DNA of 64,000 bases from Actinokineospora diospyrosa (GTDB lineage: Bacteria; Actinomycetota; Actinomycetes; Mycobacteriales; Pseudonocardiaceae): the NCBI RefSeq assembly GCF_024171925.1, contig NZ_JAMTCO010000002.1, positions 62,001 through 126,000 of the forward strand. Direction: 5' to 3'. Below, piece by piece: positions 50,816 to 58,371 of this stretch (its first letter is position 1; every line of letters begins with the position of its first letter). Made by a program: the position numbers and the translations under genes. The notes beneath the pieces are model-generated. The model did not search any database and was not told the DNA's origin. It saw only the letters and a list, made by a program, of their open reading frames with translations.

Positions 50816-51367
50816 TCAGCCCGCCTCGGTGGCCTGGTCGCCCACGGCGCGGATGAGGTCGTCGCGGGCGCGGGCCACCCGCGAGCGGATCGTGCCGACC
50901 GGGCAGCCCACCACATCGGCGGCCTCGGCGTAGGGCAACCCGAGGACCTGGGTCAACACCAGGGCCTCGCGCCGATCCGGGTCCAAGGCGTCGAGCAGCA
51001 GGTTCAGCTCCACCGCCCCCTCGAACCCCGACGGCGCCGCGTGCCGGTCGGCCTCGGCCTCCCAGCCGACCCCACCGGCCAGCCGCGGCCGGGAGCGGGC
51101 CATCCGGACCTGGTCGACCACGACGCGGCGGGCGATCACCAGCAGCCAGGTGCGCGCCGAGGACCGGCCCGCGAACCCGCGCAGGCTGCCCAGCGCCCGG
51201 GCGTAGGTCTCCTGGGCCAGGTCGTCGGCGACCGCGACCCCGGCGAGGTGGGCGACGAAGCGCCACACGTCGCGCTGGGTGGCGCGGACGAACCGCTCCA
51301 GGGCGTCGCGGTCACCGGTCCGCGCGCGCAGTGCCCAGCGGGTCACCTCGTCATCGGCTGTGGTCAC
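50816..51367 (-). CDS. ECF sigma factor, SigC-like
   Basis: 183 residues. Region 2 ([59 protein letters not shown]) and region 4 ([44 protein letters not shown]) are complete. The QQDVWRFVAYL-like string and overall layout resemble mycobacterial SigC. It should direct RNA polymerase to a small regulon. The GTG at 51367 is used; an upstream GTG at 51388 would add seven residues. It is divergent from a zinc-finger membrane protein, its likely anti-sigma factor. Confidence 0.9.
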   Translation of the reverse strand: MTTADDEVTRWALRARTGDRDALERFVRATQRDVWRFVAHLAGVAVADDLAQETYARALGSLRGFAGRSSARTWLLVIARRVVVDQVRMARSRPRLAGGVGWEAEADRHAAPSGFEGAVELNLLLDALDPDRREALVLTQVLGLPYAEAADVVGCPVGTIRSRVARARDDLIRAVGDQATEAG

Positions 51368-51394
51368 GAGTCCGGATCGTAACCACACCCCGTC

Positions 51395-51422
51395 GGGAAC
51401 CCGTAGGCCGAATGGCGCGACT
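51395..51422 (+). promoter_or_regulatory. Possible ECF promoter in the sigma/anti-sigma divergent gap
   Basis: GGGAAC at 51395, a 17-base spacer and CGACTA at 51418 resemble ECF promoters of the GGGAAY...CGT kind. A start ~8 bases further would make the GTG at 51431 almost leaderless. This rests on one sequence only. Confidence 0.3.
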
Positions 51423-51430
51423 ATTGGGAC

Positions 51431-52132
51431 GTGGACTGCTCAACCTGCCGTGAAGCGCTCTCGGCCCGCCTCGACGGCGAGGCCGAACCCGCCCCCGCCG
51501 CCGAGACCGACGCGCACTTGGCGCAGTGCCCGGCCTGCGCGGGCTGGCAGGTCAAGGCCCAGGCCCTCACCAGGGCCATCCGCGTTCGCCCCGCCGAGCA
51601 GCCACCGGACCTGGTGACAGCGGCGTTGGCGGTCCGCCCCCGGCCCGCCGCCCTCGTCCCGAGGCTCGCGCTTGCCATCGTGGCGCTGGTCCAGTTCTGG
51701 ATCGCCCTCGCCCAACTGCTCACCCCGTCGGGCCACGGCGACCACGGCCTGTCCGGCCACCTGTTCAACGAGGGCGCCGCCTGGAACCTCGCGCTCGGCA
51801 TCGGCCTACTCGTCGCCGCCGTCCGCGTGACAAGGGCAGCGGGACTGCTCCCGACGTTGGCGGGATTCGTGGCCCTCTTAGTCGGCCTCTCCATCCACGA
51901 CCTCGCGCAAGGCACCGCTACCTTCACCAGGGTCGCGTCCCACTTGCCCCTCTTGGCGGGCCTCGCCTTGCTCTACCTCGTCGCCCGGCTCACCAAGGAC
52001 CGCCCGACGCCACAAACCCCGGCGCTGCTCGGTGAGGGCGACGAGCCCACCGGCAGCACCGACATCCCTGACCCGGTTCACGCGCCTAAGCGCCGGAGAG
52101 GCCACCTTCGCCCCACTGCCCAAGCGGCATAA
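51431..52132 (+). CDS. Zinc-finger (zf-HC2) membrane anti-sigma factor
   Basis: 233 residues. The N-terminus has the anti-sigma zinc motif: CSTC, then [11 protein letters not shown] (HxxxCxxC). Four to five hydrophobic helices follow (~75-200) and the tail is polar and basic. Such proteins hold an ECF sigma factor at the membrane until a signal releases it. The divergent SigC-like gene 63 bases away is the obvious partner. GTG start. The signal is unknown. The membrane part resembles small DUF-type integral proteins rather than a sensor domain. Confidence 0.85.
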   Translation: MDCSTCREALSARLDGEAEPAPAAETDAHLAQCPACAGWQVKAQALTRAIRVRPAEQPPDLVTAALAVRPRPAALVPRLALAIVALVQFWIALAQLLTPSGHGDHGLSGHLFNEGAAWNLALGIGLLVAAVRVTRAAGLLPTLAGFVALLVGLSIHDLAQGTATFTRVASHLPLLAGLALLYLVARLTKDRPTPQTPALLGEGDEPTGSTDIPDPVHAPKRRRGHLRPTAQAA

Positions 52133-52241
52133 GAGGCGGAAACCGCTCAAGAATCCCAAGACACGCCGGGATCGGTCCCTCTCCACCCACTGACTCGGTG
52201 TCCCTGTGCCGCCCCTGGCGCCCACCCGGCGCCGGGGGCGG

Positions 52242-52538
52242 TCAGTCCTTGCCCATGGCGCGGCGGATCTCGGCGAGCCGGGCCCGCCCGGCCTCCTCGC
52301 GCTCGGCCAGTTGCTCGTCGAGCGACTTGACGTCCGGGCCGGTGCCGCCGATGCCCGCCAGCTCGGTCGACCCGGTGGCGGTGGCGGCGCGGTTCTCGAT
52401 GCGCTCGCGCACGTAGTCGAAGCTCGGCACACCCGACTCCGAGTACTGCGCGGCGGGCAGCTCGACCGCGGGGGTGGGGGACGCGACGATCTCGGCGTCC
52501 ACGACGGTCGGGTCGTCGTCGCCCTGGGACGTGCTCAT
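52242..52538 (-). CDS. Small acidic conserved-looking protein, function unknown
   Basis: 98 residues. The N-terminus is acidic and disordered-looking (MSTSQGDDDPTVVDAEIV); the C-terminus, SLDEQLAEREEAGRARLAEIRRAMGKD, looks like an amphipathic helix or short coiled coil. No signal peptide and no membrane segment. ATG start behind GGAGCACCCC. It lies 43 bases downstream of lexA on the same strand and could be co-transcribed with it. I do not recognise the family. Confidence 0.6.
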   Translation of the reverse strand: MSTSQGDDDPTVVDAEIVASPTPAVELPAAQYSESGVPSFDYVRERIENRAATATGSTELAGIGGTGPDVKSLDEQLAEREEAGRARLAEIRRAMGKD

Positions 52539-52581
52539 CTGGGGTGCTCCTCCGCGGGTCGGGTCACCCCAGCATAGGTCG

Positions 52582-53226
52582 TCAGATCGTGCGCAACACC
52601 GACACGACGGTGCCCAGGACCACCGCGTTGTCCCCGTCGATCACCTCGTAGGCCGGGTTGCGCGGCTCCAGGTACACGTGCCCGCCGCGCCGCCGGTACA
52701 CCTTCACCGTCGCCTCGTCGTCGATCATCGCGGCGACCACCTGACCCGAGTGCGCCTCCGACCCCTGCCGCACGACCACGACGTCCCCGTCGCAGATCGC
52801 CGCGTCCACCATGGAGTCACCGCGCACCCGCAGCGCGAACACCGTGCCCCGCCCGGTGAACTCCCGCGACAGCGTCAACACGTCGTCGACGTGCTGCTCG
52901 GCCGCGATCGGCACACCCGCGGCGATGTCGCCCACCACCGGCACGCTCACCGACCCGTCGGACTCCCGCTCGCGCGGCCCCAGGAACGCGCGCACGTCGA
53001 TCGGCCGCGACACCGAGGTCCCGCGCCGCAGGAAACCCTTGTCCTCCAGGACCGCCAGGTGCCGCGACACCGTCGAGGCCGACCGCAGCCCCACGGCGTC
53101 GCCGATCTCGCGGGTGCTGGGGGAGTAGCCGTGGCGCACCACCCAGTCCCGGATGGCCAGCAGGATCTGCTGCTGCCGCTGCGGCAGCTCGGCGGCTTCC
53201 GCGAAGAACTCGTCGTCGACGATCAC
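52582..53226 (-). CDS. lexA: LexA repressor
   Basis: 214 residues. The winged-helix DNA-binding domain (~15-78) has SPSTREIGDAVGLRSASTVSRHLAVLE. The cleavage site is Ala103-Gly104 in GDIAAGVPIA, and the self-cleavage dyad is Ser138 (RGDSMVDAAI) and Lys175 (ATVKVYRR). It represses SOS genes until RecA filaments stimulate its cleavage. I chose the GTG at 53226 (MIVDDEFF); the reading to 53412 overlaps the NACHT gene remnant. The gap to that remnant is only 20 bases and contains just GAACG-like half of an SOS box, so the promoter, if local, lies inside the remnant. Confidence 0.93.
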   Translation of the reverse strand: MIVDDEFFAEAAELPQRQQQILLAIRDWVVRHGYSPSTREIGDAVGLRSASTVSRHLAVLEDKGFLRRGTSVSRPIDVRAFLGPRERESDGSVSVPVVGDIAAGVPIAAEQHVDDVLTLSREFTGRGTVFALRVRGDSMVDAAICDGDVVVVRQGSEAHSGQVVAAMIDDEATVKVYRRRGGHVYLEPRNPAYEVIDGDNAVVLGTVVSVLRTI

Positions 53227-53246
53227 CGAACGATGATAGTGACCGC

Positions 53247-55327
53247 TCACCCCCGGTCGGTCGGCCAGTCCGCGACCAGCACGATCGTCTCGTCCGACCG
53301 CGCCTCCCCGGTCGCGCGCCGCCGCAGCAGGGTGACCCCCGCGGCGAAGTCGATCAACCGGACCGCCAGGTCGCCCTTGGTGTAGCGCACCGCCGCGGAC
53401 AGGTACAGGCACGCCAGCCGGGCGGTCGTGGCCTGCCGCTCGGTGATCTCCGGCGCGTCGCTCTCGACGGCCCCCGGAGCTCGTGCAGCACGGTCAACGC
53501 CGCGCGGCTCCAGCGGTCGCCGATCTGGCCGGTCACCGCGGCCAGCACCGCCAGCAGCAGCCCGTCCAACGCCTCAGGGGGCGCGTCCCACCCGCTCCAC
53601 TTGGTGAACGCCGACCCGTTGAGCCACATCTTGGCGACCGTGCGCTCCGTGACATCGCGGAGCCCCACCGCGAAGGCGAACCCGTTGTCGCCCTGCCACT
53701 GGTCCACCAGCCCGTCGAGCGGACCGATCAGCGGGTGCAGGACCCCGGCCGCCGGGTAGACCCGCTCGACCGCCGCCACCAGCAGGTCGGCGACCGCGGC
53801 GAGGTGGTACGGCATGTCCACCGCCGCCGTGAAGTCCGTGAGCAGCGGCAACCCGCCCTCGAGCGAGGCCACCGAGAGCCAGTCCTGCCCGGCCCGTTCC
53901 TGCACCCGCAGCGCCGCGCGCACCAACCGGTACACCAGTTCGCTGCCCGTGACAGCCTTCGCCCGGCCGCCCTCGACCTGCGTTCGCGCGGCGCTCACGG
54001 CGTGCAGCACCAGCAACAGGAACGCCGACGGCGCGTCCAGGTCGTCGAGCAGCGTGGCCCACAACGACTCCTCGGTCACCAGGTGGGGCTGCCCGGAGAA
54101 CGCCCAGACCCCGAGCGCCTGGTCCACCGTCCACACCGGGTGCCCGCCGCGGAACTGGTTCTGGCCCTCCAGTTCCCGTCGCCGGGGTAATCGGTAGGTC
54201 TGGTCGCTGTCGAGCACGGAGTTGAACCACAGGCAGAACTGCTGGGCGCGGTAGCCGGGCACGCCGGAGCAGACGCCGTCGAGGTCACCGCCCACCGGCT
54301 CGCTGACGCCGATCTCCAGCTCGAACAGCCGGTACAGCGACGCGGGGACCGGCCGGTCGGCGATGCGCGTCCCCCGCCGCGGGTGCGCCCACCCCGCGAC
54401 GTAGCGGTTGGCCAGGATGGTCGCCGTCGCCCTGCGCTGCTGCGCGGTGGCCTGCTCGAAGCGCTTGGTGTCGAGCAGGTTCGCCAACTCCTGCCGCAGC
54501 GCCGGTTCCAGCGCCAGCGCGTCGCCCTGCTCCAGGCACTTGTAGGCCAGCGACAGCGCGTTCGGCGACCCGGAGATCAGGCACGCCCGGATGATGTCGT
54601 CGGCGTCGGCCTCCGCGGTGTAGAGCAGCGTGGTCTCCTCCCAGTACGCGTCGTCGACCCGGTAGATCAGCTCGTCCAGCTTGTGCTCGCGGATGTGCGC
54701 GGCGGCCAGGTACTCCTGGAACGTCTTGTGCGCGAAGGCGTACAGGCCAGCCTCGCGCTCGACGAGCAGCCCGTTGGACGAGGCGTCGGCCACCACGTCG
54801 GCCGCGGTCAGCGGGGTGGACAGCTTGCGCAGGGTCGGCGCGAACTCGGCGAGCACGTCGTCGCGGCGCAACTCGGTCACCCCGGCGGTCATCATCCGGA
54901 AGGCCAGCGCGCGCAGCATCTGCTCCTTCTTCTCCCCGGCGAGCGCGACCGGGAGCTTCTTGGCCTCCTGCCTGCGCCACAACATGACCTGGCAGATCTC
55001 CCGGTACAGGTCCGCCCGGCTGCCCGGCAGCGCGCCGCGGAACCGGTGCACGTTGGCGATCATGGTCAGCAGCAGCGGGTTGGCGGTGAAGTCGGCGAGG
55101 CCGGGCGCGCCGTGCAGCTTGTCGAGCAGGTCCGCGCTCAGCTCGTCGGCGCGGGTGTTGACCTCCTCGTCGGTGCCCTCGATGCTCAACCGCTCCACCG
55201 CCCGGTACCAGCGCCGCACGAACCGCTGGACCTGCTTCGGGGTGAACTGCCTGGTCTGCAGCCGCAGCGCGCCCACCAGCGGCGCGGCGAGGATCCCCTC
55301 CAGCCGGTCGGCTCCGCCCCAGCCCAC
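53247..55327 (-). pseudogene. NACHT-type NTPase, 5'-truncated and frameshifted
   Basis: What remains starts downstream of any Walker motifs: FTPKQVQRFVRRWYRAVERLS, then FTANPLLLTMIANVHRFRGALPGSRADLYREICQVMLWRR, the winged-helix end of a NACHT module, followed by FAHKTFQEYLAAAHIREH and a ~400-residue helical C-terminus. No P-loop is found upstream; the open frame begins (GTG at 55327, MGWGGAD) at the edge of the 69-bp tandem repeats. Near 53475 the frame breaks in a run of five G on the coding strand; one more G would join VLHELRG to AVESDAPEITERQATTARLACLYLS, which runs to a stop at 53247. NACHT STAND NTPases include antiphage sensors. The frameshift could be a sequencing error; the missing N-terminus could not. 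Confidence 0.75.
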
Positions 55328-55340
55328 CCACCTAGCCCGT

Positions 55341-55705
55341 GGACACTCGGACGCGACGGTGCCATCCCGGCTGCCGTCAGGTCTGCCTTAACCACCTGCT
55401 CAGCGCGTGGACACTCGGCCCCCTCGGTGCCAGCTGGACTTCCGTCAAGTCCGCCCCAGCCCACCTGCTCAGCGCCTGGACACTCGGACCCGGCGGTGTC
55501 ATCTCGGCTGCCGTCAGGTCCGCCCCAACCCACAGTGCCAGCCCCTGGACACTCGGACCCAGCGGTGCCAGCCCGCCCCCCGTCAGATCCGCCTCAACCC
55601 ACCTGCTCAGCGCCTGGACACTCGGAAGGTCCGGTGCCATCCCAGCCCGCTCTCGGCTGCCCTGCCAACCCAGCACCTGGACAGTCGGACTCGCTGGTGC
55701 CAACT
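55341..55705 (+). repeat. 69-bp imperfect tandem repeat, six units
   Basis: GGACACTCGG recurs at 55341, 55409, 55478, 55547, 55616 and, as GGACAGTCGG, 55679. Spacings are 68, 69, 69, 69 and 63. A typical unit continues ...CGGTGCCATC..GCTGCCGTCAGGTCCGCCCCAACCCACCTGCTCAGCGCCT. The array adjoins both the broken end of the NACHT gene and the palindromic element at 55706. Confidence 0.9.
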
Positions 55706-55849
55706 GCTCGATGGGGTGGACCTGTTTTGCGTGGGGGGACGACACCCGTAGCGTCGTTCGCAGCAGGGCCATGCTTTTCGGCCCCTGCTTTGCGGTCCTG
55801 CCACGGGTGTCGTAGGGGCCCCGCGCAAAACAGGTCCACCGCATCGAGC
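55706..55849 (-). repeat. MITE-like palindromic element, copy 2 (inverted)
   Basis: 144 bases with terminal inverted arms beginning GCTCGATGGGGTGGACCTG and, on the other strand, GCTCGATGCGGTGGACCTG, both followed by TTTTGCG. Read on the minus strand it matches the copy at 35355-35499 along its whole length, core included: ACCGCAAAGCAGGGGCCGAA here against ACCGCACAGCAGGGGCCGAA there. Confidence 0.85.
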
Positions 55850-56018
55850 TTTTCGCATTGTCGCGGATCGGGCCCGATGTTGCCGCTAGGCAACGAGGCG
55901 TCCGATCCCGGTGGCCGAGGTCGCCGCCAGGCGACGAGGCCGTCCACCGGAGCCGAAGGCCCGAATCCCTTGCCCCGCACCCCCAGCAACGGCTGACGTC
56001 AAGATCAACCTGACCGAA

Positions 56019-56090
56019 AGCCCCCAAATACACAGCCTATCGCGCAGCACCGACACAACGGGAGCAGCAACCAGCACCCTGTGGACAACC
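56019..56090 (+). repeat. Composite element copy (AGCCCCC-AATACACAGC ... CTGTGGACAACC)
   Basis: AGCCCCCAAATACACAGCCTATCG at 56019-56042, a 36-base spacer, then CTGTGGACAACC at 56079-56090. It is the most diverged of five copies; the spacing matches the other plus-strand copy exactly. Confidence 0.65.
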
Positions 56091-56150
56091 AGAACCGTTG
56101 TGGACAAACAAACCACCACAACCAGGCCCCGCAAGATCATCTGCCACAAG

Positions 56151-56220
56151 AGCCCCCGATATACAGCCTACCGAGCAAACCCGACAGAACCGCAGCAGCA
56201 ACCAGAGCCCTGTGGACAAC
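56151..56220 (+). repeat. Composite element copy (AGCCCCCGATATACAGC ... CTGTGGACAAC)
   Basis: AGCCCCCGATATACAGCCTACCG at 56151-56173, a 36-base spacer, then CTGTGGACAAC from 56210. The same block, on the minus strand, occurs at 49335-49357, 49617-49639 and 49926-49948, each followed after 37 bases by CTGTGGACAAC. Confidence 0.75.
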
Positions 56221-56315
56221 AGAAGACGTTGTGGACAACAGAAGAGTTCGTGGACAACAGAATGAGGTCGTGGACAGCAGAAGAGGTCGTGGACAACAGA
56301 AGAGGTTGTGGACGG
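56211..56315 (+). repeat. 19-20-bp tandem array of DnaA-box-like TGTGGACAA sites
   Basis: Six sites at 56211, 56230, 56249, 56269, 56288 and 56307, read TGTGGACAA, TGTGGACAA, CGTGGACAA, CGTGGACAG, CGTGGACAA, TGTGGACGG, each followed by CAGAAGA-like bases. The reverse complement TTGTCCACA is the DnaA box of high-GC actinobacteria. Two more perfect sites lie at 56080 and 56099. The regular step of about two helix turns would put all sites on one face. No dnaA, dnaN or parAB is near, so this is not shown to be an origin. Confidence 0.7.
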
Positions 56316-56330
56316 CCACCCCATCACAAC

Positions 56331-58166
56331 TCAGCGAGCATTCACCGCCAGGTCATCCAAGATGAAGTTGGCGACATTCGCCGTATCTCCCCACCCGTCA
56401 AACCACAACCGCACCGTCTTCCCCGCGAACCCCGACAGATCCACCGTGTACTGCTTGTACCCCGCAGGTGCGCCCTTCGCCGGGAATGACGCCAACTCCC
56501 GCTCGTCGGTCTGGACCACGAGTCGGTCCCACGTGTCGGGGGAGGCGTTGGTGACCTTGGCCCAGAAGGTGAGCGTCGACCAAGCGCACTCGCGCGGGAT
56601 GGTGACCGTCTGGGTGATCTTGTTGCCGAGTGATCCGAAGGTCGGGATCTTCGCCGCCCACGAGCCGGTGCGCGGGGCCTCGGCGCCGGTGTAGCGGTCG
56701 ATGTAGTAGCCGCTGGACCACCAGTCGGTGTCGCCGTTCTCGAAGCCGGGGTTGAGGAACTTCTGGCCGCCGCTCGGGCACGTCCACCCCGGCGGGACGA
56801 CCGTCGCCTGGAACCGCACGGTCGTGGTCCGGTTCGCCTTGTCCTTGGCCGACACGGTGATCGTGCTGTTGACCAGGGTCTGCGTGGGCGTGCCGGAGAT
56901 CAGTCCGGTGCCCGCGCCGATGCTCGTCCCGGTCGGTAGCCCGGCCGCCGACCAGGTGTAGGGCGCGGTGCCGCCCGCCGCGGACAGCTGGATGGTCATC
57001 GGTGTCCCGGTCCGCTGCGCGCGGTACCCGGGGTTCGGCACGACCGGGTAGCCGGGCCTGCTGCCGGTGCCGACGATGAGCAGCTTGTTGGGTGAGCCGG
57101 TCCCGGCGTTGGTCACCTTGTTCGGCGTCGCCTCCAGCACGATGTGCGATGCGATCTGCGCTGGGGTGGTTGCCGGGTCGACCGCGAGCAGCAGTGCCGC
57201 CGCCCCGGTGGCGTGCGGCGCGGCCATCGAGGTGCCGCTGATCGTGTTCGTCGCCGACGGGTAGCCCGTCCACGCCGAGGTGATGTACTCACCCGGCGCG
57301 AACAGGTCGACGCAGGTGCCGGTGTTGGAGTACGAGGACCGCGCGTCGCCCTCGCTGGAGGACCCCACGGTGATCGCCTCGGCCGTCCGCGCGGGCGACT
57401 GCGCGCAGGCGTCGCCGTTGTCGTTGCCCGCCGACACGACCGTGCTCACCCCGTCGGCGATCAGCCGCTGGATGGCGCCGTCGAGCACCGGGTCCGGGTC
57501 CCCGCCCAGGCTGAGGTTGGCCACCGCGGGCCCGGACGTGTGATGCGCGATCACCCAGTCGATCCCGGCGACGACCGACTCGGTGGTGCCGTTGCCCCGG
57601 CAGTCGAGGACCTTCACCGCGACCAGCCGCACCCCCTTGGCGACGCCGTGGCCGGTCCCGCCGACGGTCCCCGCGACGTGCGTGCCGTGGCCGTGGCAGT
57701 CCGCGTCCTTGCCGTCGCCGCTGGTGTTGGTGCCCCACACCGCGCGCCCGCCGAAATCGGTGTTCGCGGTGTAGATCCCGGTGTCGATGATGTAGGCCGT
57801 GACGTTCGACGCGGTGGTGTTGTAGGTGTAGGCGTCGTCGAGTTCACCGCCGCTCTGGTCGATCCGGTCCAGCCCCCACGACGGCGGGTTGGTCTGCGTC
57901 GTGTCCGCCCGGACGACCCGGTTCGGCTGGACGCTCGCCACAGCGGGGTCCGCGGCCAGTTCGCGCGCCTGGCGGCCGGTCAGCTCGGCCGAGAACCCGT
58001 TGACCGCGCGGCTGAACGTCCGCTTCGCCTTGGCCGCGTACCGGGTGGGGGAGTGGCCGTCCTTGAGCACGACCAGGTAGTCGTTCGTGCCCCCTTCCGC
58101 CGCCGCGGGCACCATCCCGGCCGATAACGCCGCCACCGCGACCACGAGCGTGAACAGTCTGCGCAC
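56331..58166 (-). CDS. Secreted S8 subtilisin-like serine protease
   Basis: 611 residues. A Sec signal peptide (MRRLFTLVVAVAALSAGMVPAAA) is followed by an I9 propeptide (~25-95, ending near VQPNRVVRADTTQTN), then the catalytic domain with Asp in YIIDTGIY, His in GHGTHVAGTVGG and Ser in ISGTSMAAPHATG, as in aqualysin/proteinase K-type enzymes. A putative Ig-like domain (~380-450) and a C-terminal ~150-residue beta-sandwich (FLNPGFENGD ... FILDDLAVNAR) of carbohydrate-binding shape follow. It should be an exported degradative protease. I chose the GTG at 58166 because GGGGAGG lies 6 bases upstream; the reading to 58199 adds a polar stretch before the signal peptide. Confidence 0.92.
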   Translation of the reverse strand: MRRLFTLVVAVAALSAGMVPAAAEGGTNDYLVVLKDGHSPTRYAAKAKRTFSRAVNGFSAELTGRQARELAADPAVASVQPNRVVRADTTQTNPPSWGLDRIDQSGGELDDAYTYNTTASNVTAYIIDTGIYTANTDFGGRAVWGTNTSGDGKDADCHGHGTHVAGTVGGTGHGVAKGVRLVAVKVLDCRGNGTTESVVAGIDWVIAHHTSGPAVANLSLGGDPDPVLDGAIQRLIADGVSTVVSAGNDNGDACAQSPARTAEAITVGSSSEGDARSSYSNTGTCVDLFAPGEYITSAWTGYPSATNTISGTSMAAPHATGAAALLLAVDPATTPAQIASHIVLEATPNKVTNAGTGSPNKLLIVGTGSRPGYPVVPNPGYRAQRTGTPMTIQLSAAGGTAPYTWSAAGLPTGTSIGAGTGLISGTPTQTLVNSTITVSAKDKANRTTTVRFQATVVPPGWTCPSGGQKFLNPGFENGDTDWWSSGYYIDRYTGAEAPRTGSWAAKIPTFGSLGNKITQTVTIPRECAWSTLTFWAKVTNASPDTWDRLVVQTDERELASFPAKGAPAGYKQYTVDLSGFAGKTVRLWFDGWGDTANVANFILDDLAVNAR

Positions 58167-58371
58167 CCCGAACCTCCCCGATCGGTTGTCTGTCTGCACG
58201 CTAGGAATCGCGGGATTGCGCCACCGGTGATCATCGGCGATTCACCGGAATGCGGGCGGCCGTCACTCGATCGGCGGAGCCGCTGCCCGATCGCGGAAAA
58301 GCCCACCCGGGGGATCGGCGGCCGCGTACCCTCGGTGGGGCTGGCCGAGGCGTACCGGGCGGGGTGGCTGA

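Larger units (their letters stand above)
55328..56330. other. Repeat-rich intergenic region without a gene
   Basis: About 1 kb between the truncated NACHT gene and the subtilase gene. In order it holds a 69-bp tandem array, a palindromic element, two composite GATATACAGC/TGTGGACAA elements and a 19-20-bp array of TGTGGACAA sites. Open frames across it have repeat-derived, low-complexity translations and no domain, so I call no gene. Bases ~56000-56330 are clearly richer in A than the surroundings. Confidence 0.75.

Noticed and set aside
56078-56315. Chromosomal oriC
   Set aside because: DnaA-box-like sites are dense, but dnaA, dnaN, rnpA and parAB are not near. Kept as a finding, not called an origin.
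56211-56315. CRISPR array
   Set aside because: The 19-20-base units are back to back, with no unique spacers of 30 bases or more and no cas gene.
55911-56489. A 192-residue open frame on the plus strand
   Set aside because: Its translation is made of the TGTGGACAA repeats and it overlaps the subtilase end. No start signal or domain.
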